DNA of 64,000 bases from Thiothrix sp. (GTDB taxonomy: Bacteria; Pseudomonadota; Gammaproteobacteria; Thiotrichales; Thiotrichaceae): contig SSFA01000015.1 of NCBI GenBank assembly GCA_008015155.1, positions 62,001-126,000 of the forward strand, read 5' to 3'. The position numbers and the translations under genes are program-made. The first letter of the stretch is position 1; every line of letters begins with the position of its first letter. Under the pieces are notes generated by a model that was given only the letters and a program-made list of their open reading frames with translations, did no database searches and had not been told where the DNA came from. Positions 26,253 to 35,088 of this stretch are shown here, piece after piece.

Positions 26253-28574
26253 ATGCTCAATATTGCTGATCGTATTGCGCAAGAGCTTTCAGTTGCTCCG
26301 CGCCAAGTTACTGCTGCTGTTCAACTCTTAGATGAAGGTTCGACCGTGCCTTTCATTTCGCGTTACCGCAAAGAAGTCACAGGCGGTTTAGATGACAGTC
26401 AACTGAGAACTTTAGAAGAGCGCTTAAGCTATTTGCGTGAACTAGAAGATCGACGTGTCACAGTATTAAAAAGTATTGAAGAGCAGGGCAAATTAACTCC
26501 TAGCCTAGCAGCTGCCATTCAAGACGCTGACACCAAAACCCGACTAGAGGATCTATATTTACCCTTTAAACAAAAGCGTCGTACCAAAGGGCAGATTGCG
26601 ATTGAAGCCGGTTTACTGCCGTTAGCAGATGCTTTATTAGCCAAACCGCAACTCAAACCAGAGGTGGAGGCTGCTAAATACCTTAATACCGCGGAAGAGT
26701 TCAAAGAGGCTTTTGTCGATACCAAAGGTGCGCTGGAAGGGGCTAAATATATTCTGATGGAACGCTTTGCTGAAGACCCTGAACTAGTTGGGGAGTTACG
26801 CAGCTATTTGCAGTCAGAAGCCAAGCTAAAATCCACAGTTGTGAAGGGTAAAGAGGCAGAAGGGGCTAAGTTCCGTGATTATTTCGACAATGCGGATGCT
26901 TTAAAAACAGCGCCGTCGCATCGTGTCTTAGCCATGCTACGTGGTCGCAATGAAGGCTTCTTGCAGCTGAGTATTGATATCGAGCAGCCTGAAGGCACTA
27001 TACATCCTTGTGAAGTGTTAACGGCTAAACAGCTAGGTATTCAAAATAAGCAACGCCCTGCAGATACGTTTTTAGCCGAGGTCGTGCATTGGACTTGGAA
27101 AGTCAAACTACATACCAAACTTGAAAACGATTTGTTGAGCGACTTGCGCCAAGCGGCAGAGACTGAGGCGATTCGTGTGTTTGCGAATAATTTGAAGGAT
27201 TTATTGCTAGCAGCTCCAGCGGGGCAAAGAGCGACTTTAGGATTAGACCCAGGTTTACGCACAGGCGTGAAGGTCGCGGTGATTGATAGTACAGGCCAGT
27301 TTGTCGATCACACCACGATTTATCCCCATGCACCCCGCAATCAGTGGGATGAATCCATCACAGTGCTAGCCAAATTATGCGCTAGACATCAGTTAGAGCT
27401 AGTAGCCATCGGCAATGGAACGGCTTCACGCGAGACGGATAAATTGGTCGCTGATCTTATTAAGAAACATCCTGAACTAAATCTGCAAAAAGTAGTAGTG
27501 AGTGAGGCTGGTGCTTCAGTGTATTCCGCTTCGGAGACAGCAGCGAAAGAGTTTCCGGATCTAGATGTGACGATTCGTGGCGCGGTATCCATTGCTCGTC
27601 GTCTGCAAGATCCCTTGGCTGAGTTAGTCAAAATTGAGCCTAAGTCGATCGGGGTGGGACAATATCAACATGATGTCAGTCAAGTGCAATTGGCTAAAAA
27701 TCTTGATGCAGTGGTTGAGGATTGTGTGAATAGTGTCGGTGTGGAAGTGAATACAGCCTCAGCCGCTTTATTGCGCCGCGTTGCAGGTTTAAATCAAACG
27801 ATTGCGGATAATATAGTCGAATTTCGGAATAAAAATGGCCGCTTTACCAGTCGTAAGAGTTTGCTGAATGTGCCACGCTTAGGTGCAAAAACCTATGAAC
27901 AAGCCGCTGGTTTTTTACGGATTCATGGGGGTGAAAATCCCTTAGATAGCTCAGCTGTGCACCCTGAAGCTTATTCAATCGTAGAGGCAATTGCGGCTAA
28001 AACCAAGACTGGTTTGCCAAATTTGATCGGAAACTCACAATTAATTAAATCTCTCAATGCAGCTGATTTTACCAATGAAAAATTTGGCTTGCCGACTGTC
28101 AGCGATATTCTTGCCGAATTAGATAAACCGGGTCGTGATCCACGTCCAGCATTCAAAACTGCCAGCTTTAAAGAAGGCGTTGAGACACTAGCTGATTTAA
28201 AACTAGATATGTTGTTAGAGGGTACTGTTACTAACGTTACAAACTTTGGTGCCTTTGTGGATATTGGCGTACATCAGGACGGCTTAGTGCATATTTCTAT
28301 GCTCGCTAATCATTTTGTTAAAGATCCGCATACTGTGGTCAAAGCGGGGGACATTGTTAAAGTAAAAGTGCTAGAAGTCGATCAAGAGCGTAAGCGGATT
28401 GCTTTGACTATGCGCTTAGGAGATCCTGTCAATCCAGCCAAGCCTCAAGCGAGTGCTCAGCCGAATAAAGCTAAAGCTCAAGCTGCAGCTAAACCGACTA
28501 AGCCTCAAGTAGCCAGTTCAGTAGCTAATAATGCTTTTGCAGCTGCCTTTGCTAAGGCCAAAGAGCACAAATAA
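26253..28574 (+). CDS. tex: Tex RNA-binding transcription accessory protein (YhgF)
   Basis: This 773-residue protein, the same length as E. coli YhgF, shows the full Tex architecture: an N-terminal helical domain ([35 protein letters not shown]), a YqgF/RNase H-like domain ([17 protein letters not shown], about 329), helix-hairpin-helix repeats (about 495-570) and a C-terminal S1 domain ([26 protein letters not shown], about 658-725). It ends in a Lys/Ala-rich tail that may add nucleic-acid contacts. The ATG at 26253 is chosen over one at 26217 because conserved sequence and AAGAGA point to it. Tex is thought to act in transcription and RNA handling. Confidence 0.95.
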   Translation: MLNIADRIAQELSVAPRQVTAAVQLLDEGSTVPFISRYRKEVTGGLDDSQLRTLEERLSYLRELEDRRVTVLKSIEEQGKLTPSLAAAIQDADTKTRLEDLYLPFKQKRRTKGQIAIEAGLLPLADALLAKPQLKPEVEAAKYLNTAEEFKEAFVDTKGALEGAKYILMERFAEDPELVGELRSYLQSEAKLKSTVVKGKEAEGAKFRDYFDNADALKTAPSHRVLAMLRGRNEGFLQLSIDIEQPEGTIHPCEVLTAKQLGIQNKQRPADTFLAEVVHWTWKVKLHTKLENDLLSDLRQAAETEAIRVFANNLKDLLLAAPAGQRATLGLDPGLRTGVKVAVIDSTGQFVDHTTIYPHAPRNQWDESITVLAKLCARHQLELVAIGNGTASRETDKLVADLIKKHPELNLQKVVVSEAGASVYSASETAAKEFPDLDVTIRGAVSIARRLQDPLAELVKIEPKSIGVGQYQHDVSQVQLAKNLDAVVEDCVNSVGVEVNTASAALLRRVAGLNQTIADNIVEFRNKNGRFTSRKSLLNVPRLGAKTYEQAAGFLRIHGGENPLDSSAVHPEAYSIVEAIAAKTKTGLPNLIGNSQLIKSLNAADFTNEKFGLPTVSDILAELDKPGRDPRPAFKTASFKEGVETLADLKLDMLLEGTVTNVTNFGAFVDIGVHQDGLVHISMLANHFVKDPHTVVKAGDIVKVKVLEVDQERKRIALTMRLGDPVNPAKPQASAQPNKAKAQAAAKPTKPQVASSVANNAFAAAFAKAKEHK

Positions 28575-28591
28575 TTGCTTATAAAAAGGTG

Positions 28592-28975
28592 ATGACTCTG
28601 TTGAAACCCTTATTTCTAGTGGCCAGTTTGGTATTGAGCTTAAGTGCCTGCCAAGCGCCTAAACCTATGCAGCCAAAGCCTGAGACCCCAACAGGGAAAA
28701 CCTTGGAAGTCTATAAAGCCATCGGCCCAGTGCGCCAATGTGAGCAGGGTGGTGCGAGTCTCACAGATCGCCAAGCTGAACTTCAAGCAGCACAAGTAAA
28801 AGTCTTAAGCAGTAGTTGTGGCTCAACTGGACGTATGCAAGCGACTGTTTGTGGTGGTGGTACAAGCAGTATAGGTATATTTACTATCGCTGCCGAAGAT
28901 GTGTCTAAAGCACAACTGGCTGAATTTACACTGCTCTCCAATTTACCTGAAGCTAGTAAATTTCCTTGTAACTAA
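28592..28975 (+). CDS. Small lipoprotein, unknown function
   Basis: A short protein with a type II signal peptide (LLKPLFLVASLVLSLSAC) and lipobox LSAC; the rest is about 105 residues including four further cysteines (RQCEQ, SSSCGS, TVCGGG, FPCN) that could form two disulfides in the periplasm. No domain is recognised. The start is ambiguous: ATG 28592 sits almost on AAAAGG, while the TTG at 28601 is 9 bases from AAGGTG and is better spaced. It follows tex by 17 bases and may be cotranscribed with it. Confidence 0.7.
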   Translation: MTLLKPLFLVASLVLSLSACQAPKPMQPKPETPTGKTLEVYKAIGPVRQCEQGGASLTDRQAELQAAQVKVLSSSCGSTGRMQATVCGGGTSSIGIFTIAAEDVSKAQLAEFTLLSNLPEASKFPCN

Positions 28976-29027
28976 TTGTTAAAATACTGATTTTTCTGAG
29001 CATAATGACTTCTTAGTGACTACCAAG

Positions 29028-29061
29028 TTACGAGTTAATAATTTAGTTTATTAACTCGTAA
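29028..29061. terminator. 14-bp perfect inverted repeat between the lipoprotein and fimV-like genes
   Basis: TTACGAGTTAATAA and TTATTAACTCGTAA face each other across a 6-base loop, followed by T-rich sequence from about 29069. It may terminate the tex transcript, although the stem is AT-rich, or be a protein-binding site in the promoter region of the fimV-like gene. The remainder of this gap (28976-29220) is AT-rich and probably holds that promoter. Confidence 0.5.
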
Positions 29062-29220
29062 ACCTCTCTTTTTAAGTTTTTTCTGTCATTAGGGTTACTT
29101 ATATAACTATTTATTTACTAATCATTTTTAGTTAACCTTTTCACTGTTACTATCTGTAACTATAAAATAATAATCAATCAAACGATGAGCTTATGCTGAT
29201 CGTTGATGGGGGCAGAAAGA

Positions 29221-30972
29221 GTGAAGAAAAAAACGCTTGGTTTAGTTTTGGTATTAGCGAGTACTTATCCTACAGTGACACAAGCTTTAAGCCTTGGGGA
29301 TATCCAGTTTAGTTCAGGGGTGAACGAGCCATTTAAAGCGCGTATTGAGCTACTACAGGCCACTCCACAAGAGCTTGCTAAGTTGCAAGTTCATGTCGCG
29401 CCTCCCAGTATTTTTGCCCAAGCCCAGTTACAACGCCCTGGGTTTATCGATAGTTTGAAGTTTGCTCGGTCCATTAGCAAAGGTAAACATTATCTCATCA
29501 TTAGCTCGTCTGAGCCTATCTCTGTAGCAGACTTCAGTCTTCTGCTTGAAGTTACCAGTCCGAAAGGAAATTTGCTGAAGCGCTATTCAGTTGCATTAAA
29601 AGCGGATAAAGCAGCTAGCCCGCAAGCTGTGGCGCCTTTAAATTTAGTTCAAACCCCAGCGGTATTAGCTGCTGAAGAAAATAATGAACTGAATCAACTA
29701 CCTAGCTCTCAAGTAGAAAACACTACTGATCCAGCCACTGACTTAGAATTAGCAGTTGATGCACAGCCACCCATTAATACGGTAGCAGAGATGCCTGCTC
29801 CAAACTCAGAGTTTGCGCCGCCTAATAATTTAATACCCGCTGGTTTAGCGGTGGAGCGTTCTGCCAGAGTGAAACCCAGCACGGCTAAAGTGGCGATTCC
29901 TTTACCTAAGCTGAGTTTCAAGTATAAATATCGGGTGCGCAAAAATGATACCATTTTCAGTATTGCTGAGCGCTTGCCGCTAGCTAACTTAAATTTAGAT
30001 GAGAAGGTCCTAGCCCTATATGCGCGTAATCCCCAAGCCTTTGTCAATGGTGATTTGACGCAGTTAAAGCTGGGTTATTTATTACGGACGCCGAAAGCAG
30101 TTGGTAAAAAACGTTTTGCAGATCCTAGCCCAGTTCCTACACAGCGTATTAAAAAAGCTCCAACACTTGAACGTGAACGGCCAGCTAAAACTCAAGAGAC
30201 TCAAGAAAAACGCTTACCAACTGCGGTATCTCCAGTTGGAACTATTTTAGCCAGTGCACCAGCTATTATTGATCCACCCCTAGCGCGCGCAGTGCAGGAA
30301 TTACAATTAGCGTCGCAGCTTAAGCTGAGTGATTTACAAGAGCGTTTAACGCAAGCCCAACAGTTGTTAGCCACCCGTGCTCAGGAAAATGCTCAGTTGA
30401 AAGAGCTGATCCAAGAAAAAAATCGCTTAATGACCCGGCATGAAGAAGACTTAGCTAAACTGCAAGACCAAGTGAAACTTGCTCAAGAGCAGAGTCAAAT
30501 GCAAGCGCAAGCAGTGCTGGCGCTAGGCGCTGCCGGCCCTGAAGGGAAGATGGAGGGGAATTTAGAATCCACCCTAGAATCTTCAGGAGTGTCTGAAGCG
30601 AATACTTGGAAAGGCGTCTTGACTTCACCCTTAGTTTGGCAAGCTGGCGGAGCTAGCGCTTTATTTTTGCTCTTATTAGGGCTGTGGCAAAAGCGCCGTC
30701 ATGCTGACAAACTCATGCAACTTCAGGTGCAAAATAGTATTTTGATGCCAGAATTTGATCTTGAAGTTGAAGATAAAACAGAAGCTAGTTTATTAGACTT
30801 TTTATGGGGTGAAGAAGAGTTGGAGCAAGCACGTGAACAACTCCAAAACTTGCGGCACTCAATGGCGAGCTTGCGCGAACAGAGTCAGCGTTTACAGGCT
30901 TATCTGAACCCCACACCTGCACCATTGAATGCTAGGCCGATTACTTCACTACAGGCAAGCTTTCAACTTTGA
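29221..30972 (+). CDS. FimV-like inner membrane protein, short form
   Basis: After a signal-like segment (KKKTLGLVLVLASTYPTVTQALSLG) comes the FimV N-terminal domain (ALSLGDIQFSSGVNEPFKARIELL, about residues 22-130), then a LysM motif (YKYRVRKNDTIFSIAERL, about 240-257). A coiled coil follows (LQLASQLKLSDLQERLTQAQQ to LKEL and beyond, about 360-440), then one membrane segment near 478-495 (WQAGGASALFLLLLGLW). FimV proteins bind peptidoglycan and organise type IV pili, secretion and cell poles. This one has about 583 residues and ends shortly after the membrane helix, without the usual cytoplasmic TPR region. The GTG at 29221 is chosen because GGGGG lies 8 bases before it; ATG 29206 is the alternative. 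Confidence 0.82.
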   Translation: MKKKTLGLVLVLASTYPTVTQALSLGDIQFSSGVNEPFKARIELLQATPQELAKLQVHVAPPSIFAQAQLQRPGFIDSLKFARSISKGKHYLIISSSEPISVADFSLLLEVTSPKGNLLKRYSVALKADKAASPQAVAPLNLVQTPAVLAAEENNELNQLPSSQVENTTDPATDLELAVDAQPPINTVAEMPAPNSEFAPPNNLIPAGLAVERSARVKPSTAKVAIPLPKLSFKYKYRVRKNDTIFSIAERLPLANLNLDEKVLALYARNPQAFVNGDLTQLKLGYLLRTPKAVGKKRFADPSPVPTQRIKKAPTLERERPAKTQETQEKRLPTAVSPVGTILASAPAIIDPPLARAVQELQLASQLKLSDLQERLTQAQQLLATRAQENAQLKELIQEKNRLMTRHEEDLAKLQDQVKLAQEQSQMQAQAVLALGAAGPEGKMEGNLESTLESSGVSEANTWKGVLTSPLVWQAGGASALFLLLLGLWQKRRHADKLMQLQVQNSILMPEFDLEVEDKTEASLLDFLWGEEELEQAREQLQNLRHSMASLREQSQRLQAYLNPTPAPLNARPITSLQASFQL

Positions 30973-31531
30973 TGCTGCCATGCTGGCTGGTAAAGCTGAG
31001 TTTATAACCTGAGCCATCTTGCTGTTGAGATACACCAGTAATTTGGTGATCTTGGGTATCATACAGAGTGACTTTACCATCTTGCTCAATAGCTAGGCGT
31101 GCGGTTGATGGGAACCAAGCATAACGTGTTTGGTTCTGTGCGCCGCTCGTGCTAGGGCTACCTAAATCACTCGGCCACCATTGGTTTGATGAAGAAGAAG
31201 GACTCTTTGAGTCGCTAGCAGCCGATGTGCTTTTGGCTGGTTCCGCAGTGGTTTCAATTAATTTAGAGCCACTCGCTAAAGCGGCTGATAAGTCATTACC
31301 CAAATTTTCTACTGTTGATTTCAAGTTTTGATTGAACATATCGCCAATCATACTCATCCCATTTTGCATCCACTGCCCAAGCCCACCCAGTTCTGGATGA
31401 TTGAACTGTGCCATACTGCCTTGACCCTTATGCACAGCTTCTAACATGGTTTGAACTGCTGCTGGCGACAAGTTATAGCGTTGCGCTAATTGATCAACTA
31501 GGGCTTGGCCCTCAGGGGTTAATTTAATCAT
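30941..31531 (-). CDS. Conserved protein with 'LTPEGQ...HPELGG..QWMQ.GM' N-terminus (SHOCT-associated family, no SHOCT seen)
   Basis: The N-terminal 90 residues (LTPEGQALVDQLAQRYNLSPAAVQTMLEAV, then FNHPELGGLGQWMQNGMSMIGDMFN) resemble a family of proteobacterial proteins that usually ends in a SHOCT domain, from recall. Here a Ser-rich linker (about 96-118) leads instead to a beta-rich end (ARLAIEQDGKVTLYDTQDHQITGVSQQQ). There is no signal peptide. Its last 10 codons overlap the end of the fimV-like gene on the other strand by 32 bases. Function unknown. Confidence 0.65.
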   Translation of the reverse strand: MIKLTPEGQALVDQLAQRYNLSPAAVQTMLEAVHKGQGSMAQFNHPELGGLGQWMQNGMSMIGDMFNQNLKSTVENLGNDLSAALASGSKLIETTAEPAKSTSAASDSKSPSSSSNQWWPSDLGSPSTSGAQNQTRYAWFPSTARLAIEQDGKVTLYDTQDHQITGVSQQQDGSGYKLSFTSQHGSIKVESLPVVK

Positions 31532-31703
31532 TCGTACACTCCAAGATTTTTATACAAGTTCGTTCTAGCGGTGGTTTTAAGCATAGTAGGTTTTTAAAAG
31601 CACTAGAGGAAAGAGTGTCTAGAAAAAGTAATGGAATACAAATCAGCAGATTGTCCTTAATTGAACTAAGTTAAAACTTTCATTAATGCAAAGGGGAAGT
31701 TGG

Positions 31704-32504
31704 ATGAATTTAAGTAACCGCAGTTTACTTTGGCTCAATATAGGCAGCTTTATTCTAATGATCGTTCTAAATACAGCGGGTAGCTTCGGCTGGCTTAATG
31801 ATAGGACTGTAGCTGAAATCAGTGATCGTTATGCGACGCTACTGACGCCAGCGGGTTATGCTTTTGTCATTTGGACGCTTATTTATCTGCTGTTAATTGG
31901 TTTTCTTTGGTATCAGTGGAAAGCACACCGTGAAGGACAGAACGGTGATTCTTTAGAACCTGCCGGTATTTGGTTTGCCTTAAGTAATCTCTTTAACGGC
32001 CTATGGATTGTGGCTTGGTTAAATGATTTTATCGGCGTGGCTATGTTGCTGATGATTGGCTTATTGGTTTCTCTATTTCAGCTCGTCATGCGCTTACGTT
32101 TAGAGGTCTGGGATGCACCGGTGCGGATTATTATGTTTGTTTGGTGGCCGATCTGTATTTATATAGGCTGGATTACGCTAGCAGCTCCTGTGAATTTGGC
32201 AGCTTGGTTAAAGTCGGTGTTTGATACACCACCGTTCTTTTCTGGAGAGTTCTGGGCGATTATTAGTTTGGCTTGCTTGACTACGGTTTATATTGTATGG
32301 ACACAATGGCGTAATATGCGTGAAGCTTCTTTAGTGGCCGTCTGGGGCTTGGTGGCTATTGCTGTGCAACAATGGAGTACTAGCTGGGTAGTGGGTTTAT
32401 TCGCCTTAGCTTGCAGTGCCCTCTTGTTAGCGGTAGCAACTGCCCATGCTTTGAGAAATAAGGCAACTTGGCCACAAAATAAGCTGAAACGTGGAGAGTT
32501 CTAA
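31704..32504 (+). CDS. TspO/MBR-like tryptophan-rich membrane protein
   Basis: About 266 residues with some seven to eight membrane segments and many tryptophans in the segments (LTPAGYAFVIWTLIYLLLIGFLWYQW, ALSNLFNGLWIVAW, MFVWWPICIYIGWITLAA). The PAGYAFVIWTLIYL motif is typical of the larger TspO-related family sometimes called tryptophan-rich sensory proteins. TspO proteins bind porphyrins, but this longer branch is uncharacterised. ATG 31704 is chosen because AAGGGGA lies 7 bases upstream; an ATG 18 bases earlier lies within that site. It is read in the same direction as the dioxygenase gene, 23 bases downstream. Confidence 0.75.
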   Translation: MNLSNRSLLWLNIGSFILMIVLNTAGSFGWLNDRTVAEISDRYATLLTPAGYAFVIWTLIYLLLIGFLWYQWKAHREGQNGDSLEPAGIWFALSNLFNGLWIVAWLNDFIGVAMLLMIGLLVSLFQLVMRLRLEVWDAPVRIIMFVWWPICIYIGWITLAAPVNLAAWLKSVFDTPPFFSGEFWAIISLACLTTVYIVWTQWRNMREASLVAVWGLVAIAVQQWSTSWVVGLFALACSALLLAVATAHALRNKATWPQNKLKRGEF

Positions 32505-32527
32505 TGCCGTAATCGGAGGAGCACCAC

Positions 32528-33652
32528 ATGGTAAGGTTAGAGGAGCAAGGCTTACGGGTAAGCCTTGCTGATGGGCAGTTAGCTTATTACAACTATTATT
32601 GGCTGCGTGATAATTGCGCGAGTTCTTGGGATGCGGAAACGCAAGAGCGGGTCTACGATATTCTTGAAGAACCGGATGATTTAAAGCCGAAAACGGCTCA
32701 ATTGGAAGGCTCGCAACTGGTGATTGAATGGCCGGATGGTCATCAAAGTCGCTATGATTTAGCGTGGCTAGCACGCTGGCATGCCAAAGATAATCAGCCT
32801 TGTCTAGGGCACGGTGATCTTGCCCAACGCCAGCGTCAACCTTGGTACGCTGATCATTATCCCAAACTCAAACGCTTCAGCTTCCCCGAATTAGTTGCAA
32901 ATCCTGCTTTAGTTGCGGATTGGACGGAAGCTTTATTGGATGAGGGGATTGCGCTCCTGACCGAGATGCCGAATAGCAATGAAGGTTTGCAGCAAGCCTG
33001 CGAGTTGATTGGTGTGGTGCGTGCTTCCTTCTCCGGTTATACCTTTGATGTACGCACGGAGGCTAATCCGGTGAATTTAGCGTATACCAATAAAGCTTTG
33101 GAGCTGCACACCGATTTGCCGCCGGAAGAATTAGCACCGGGGATTCAATTCCTGCATTGCCGGGTGAATGATGCGATTGGTGGCGAGAGTTTATTCGTGG
33201 ATGCCTGTAGTGTGGCGCACGCTTTCCGTCAGCAATATCCGGAGTATTTTAATCTGCTGACCGAGCTAAAAGTCCCCTTCCGCTATACCACCAACTTTCA
33301 AGATGTACGTGCACGCCAAGTGATTATTGAGCTAGATCCACATAATGGCGAAGTGAGTGGCATTCACTTTAGCCAGCATTTGGCAGATGTGTTTGATTTC
33401 CCGCCCGATGTGATGGACGAGTTTTATCCAGCCTTCCGTAAATTCGGGCAGATGCTGCAAGACCCGCAATATTTAATGCGCTTTCGCTTGAATGCGGGCG
33501 AGTGCATTGTGTTTGATAATCATCGTGTGGTGCATGGACGTACTTCCTTTGTGGCAGGCAGTGGGGCGCGGCATTTACGCGGTTGCTATGTCGATCGGAA
33601 TGAGCTGCGCAGTACTTATCGCAGTTTACGTGCCCAATACCCCAATGCTTAG
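32528..33652 (+). CDS. Gamma-butyrobetaine/TauD-family Fe(II), 2-oxoglutarate dioxygenase
   Basis: The N-terminal domain (about 1-95; RVSLADGQLAYYNYYWLRDNCASSWD) is the GBBH-like domain found in gamma-butyrobetaine and trimethyllysine hydroxylases. It is followed by the TauD catalytic domain (about 110-360) with the iron motif HTDLP near residue 195 and the distal His in RVVHGRTSF near 337, then Arg for 2-oxoglutarate (GARHLRGCYVD). In characterised relatives the enzyme hydroxylates gamma-butyrobetaine to carnitine. GGAGG lies before ATG 32528. The next gene, a class II aldolase, begins 10 bases later, so an aldol-type cleavage of the hydroxylated product is a reasonable but untested idea. 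Confidence 0.82.
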   Translation: MVRLEEQGLRVSLADGQLAYYNYYWLRDNCASSWDAETQERVYDILEEPDDLKPKTAQLEGSQLVIEWPDGHQSRYDLAWLARWHAKDNQPCLGHGDLAQRQRQPWYADHYPKLKRFSFPELVANPALVADWTEALLDEGIALLTEMPNSNEGLQQACELIGVVRASFSGYTFDVRTEANPVNLAYTNKALELHTDLPPEELAPGIQFLHCRVNDAIGGESLFVDACSVAHAFRQQYPEYFNLLTELKVPFRYTTNFQDVRARQVIIELDPHNGEVSGIHFSQHLADVFDFPPDVMDEFYPAFRKFGQMLQDPQYLMRFRLNAGECIVFDNHRVVHGRTSFVAGSGARHLRGCYVDRNELRSTYRSLRAQYPNA

Positions 33653-33661
33653 GAGCCTCAG

Positions 33662-34405
33662 ATGAATGCACATCACCATAACTATTGGCAAGAGCGGGTG
33701 GATTTGGCAGCGGCGTTTCAATGGACGGCGCACTTAAATATGCACGAAGCGGTCGCTAATCATTTTTCTTTAGCCGTGAATGCCAGTGGAACACAGTTTT
33801 TAATTAATCCTAATCAGAAGCATTTTGCCTTGATTAAAGCCAGCGATTTACTGCTCTTGGATGCGAATGACCCCAGCACCATGGATCGCCCCGATGCACC
33901 TGATCCAACCGCTTGGGGCTTGCATGGCTCAATTCACCGCTTGTGTCCGCAAGCACGTTGTGTGATGCATGTGCATTCGATTTATTCCACCGTATTAGCT
34001 TGTTTAGCCGATAGCAACTTACCGCCGATTGACCAAAATACCGCGACTTTTTATGAGCGCTATGTGATTGATCAACAGTTCGGTGGCTTGGCTTTTACTG
34101 AAGAAGGCGAGCGTTGCGCGGCTTTATTGAGCGACCCGAAAAAGAAAATCATGATTATGGGCAATCATGGCTTGCTGGTGTTGGGGAATAGCGTGGCGGA
34201 TACCTTCAATCGTTTGTATTACTTCGAGCGGGCTGCTGAAACTTATATTCGCGCTTTGCAAACCGGCCAGCCCTTACGGGTGTTATCCCATGAAGTAGCA
34301 GCGCGCACAGCTAGCGAGCTGGATGATTATCCGGGGCAGGCGGAACGGCATTTCGCGGATATTAAAACTTTGTTGGAGCGGGCTGGATCGGACTATGCAA
34401 GCTGA
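33662..34405 (+). CDS. Class II aldolase/adducin-family protein
   Basis: A 247-residue zinc-dependent aldolase-type protein. The metal site is visible as MHVHS (two His, about residues 101-103), with a third His in GNHGLLVLG near 163 and a catalytic acid in the Glu of the FERAAE region. These match the fuculose/ribulose-phosphate aldolase fold. Physical pairing with the 2-oxoglutarate dioxygenase upstream (10-base gap, same strand) suggests joint action on a hydroxylated amine or betaine. The substrate cannot be read from sequence. Some family members are not aldolases. Confidence 0.82.
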   Translation: MNAHHHNYWQERVDLAAAFQWTAHLNMHEAVANHFSLAVNASGTQFLINPNQKHFALIKASDLLLLDANDPSTMDRPDAPDPTAWGLHGSIHRLCPQARCVMHVHSIYSTVLACLADSNLPPIDQNTATFYERYVIDQQFGGLAFTEEGERCAALLSDPKKKIMIMGNHGLLVLGNSVADTFNRLYYFERAAETYIRALQTGQPLRVLSHEVAARTASELDDYPGQAERHFADIKTLLERAGSDYAS

Positions 34406-34410
34406 GCTTA

Positions 34411-35088
34411 TTAATATTCAGTGTCTTTCAAAGGCTCTACAACGGCCTTTGAAATTTGATAGCCTGCTTGTGCTAGTTTAGTGCCTGCTGTTTCCACAGT
34501 GATTACCCCTGAAACTATCACAGGCTCGTAAATTTGTTCCATGCTAATGCTTTTGCCCTCTTGCGGACGAACGAGGAGGGTTTGATTAACGGGCGGAGGT
34601 GGTACATGAATACAAGCGCCAAAATAAGGGACTAATAAGAATTCTTTCACTAGACCCTTTTTTTCGTCGACCTCTAAGGGCGAAACAAAGCCTTTGATTT
34701 GGATAGACTTACCGTTTAAAGCAGGATTAGTCGGGGCTGTATTAAACTCATTTTGCATTTGAGCCATGAGTTTATCGCCTTCCTCCACATCGTTATCTGT
34801 GATTTTGTCTAACATGGGCTGATATTTGCGCATAATATCAGCTAAGCCTTGACCCGGTAGTTCCAAAGACTCCCAGCTCAAGGTTTCATAAACTGAGTTA
34901 GTTTGGCTGGAAGTTGCTGGTTCTGGAGCTGGGGCTACAGTCGTGGGCTGTGCTACTGAACCGATGGGTGAGGTTTGCTCAGTTTGTGCACTGGGGCTTG
35001 AATTTTGGCTAGTAGGTTCTTTGCTGTCCGCACAAGCACTCAGCACAACACTCAAAGCTAGTAAGCTCAATAAAGGTCGATGCATCAT
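34411..35088 (-). CDS. DUF3299 lipoprotein, last gene of the zinc-type ABC cluster
   Basis: A type II signal peptide (MMHRPLLSLLALSVVLSAC) with lipobox LSAC is followed by a low-complexity Thr/Gln/Pro-rich region (about 20-60) and a DUF3299 domain (QIKGFVSPLEVDEKKGLVKEFLLVPYFGACIHVPPPPVNQTLLV, about 130-175). The start overlaps the permease stop (TAATG). The family often sits beside this type of ABC transporter and ZrgA, suggesting a periplasmic role in the same system. The longer reading frame upstream lies inside the permease gene and is not real. Confidence 0.8.
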   Translation of the reverse strand: MMHRPLLSLLALSVVLSACADSKEPTSQNSSPSAQTEQTSPIGSVAQPTTVAPAPEPATSSQTNSVYETLSWESLELPGQGLADIMRKYQPMLDKITDNDVEEGDKLMAQMQNEFNTAPTNPALNGKSIQIKGFVSPLEVDEKKGLVKEFLLVPYFGACIHVPPPPVNQTLLVRPQEGKSISMEQIYEPVIVSGVITVETAGTKLAQAGYQISKAVVEPLKDTEY

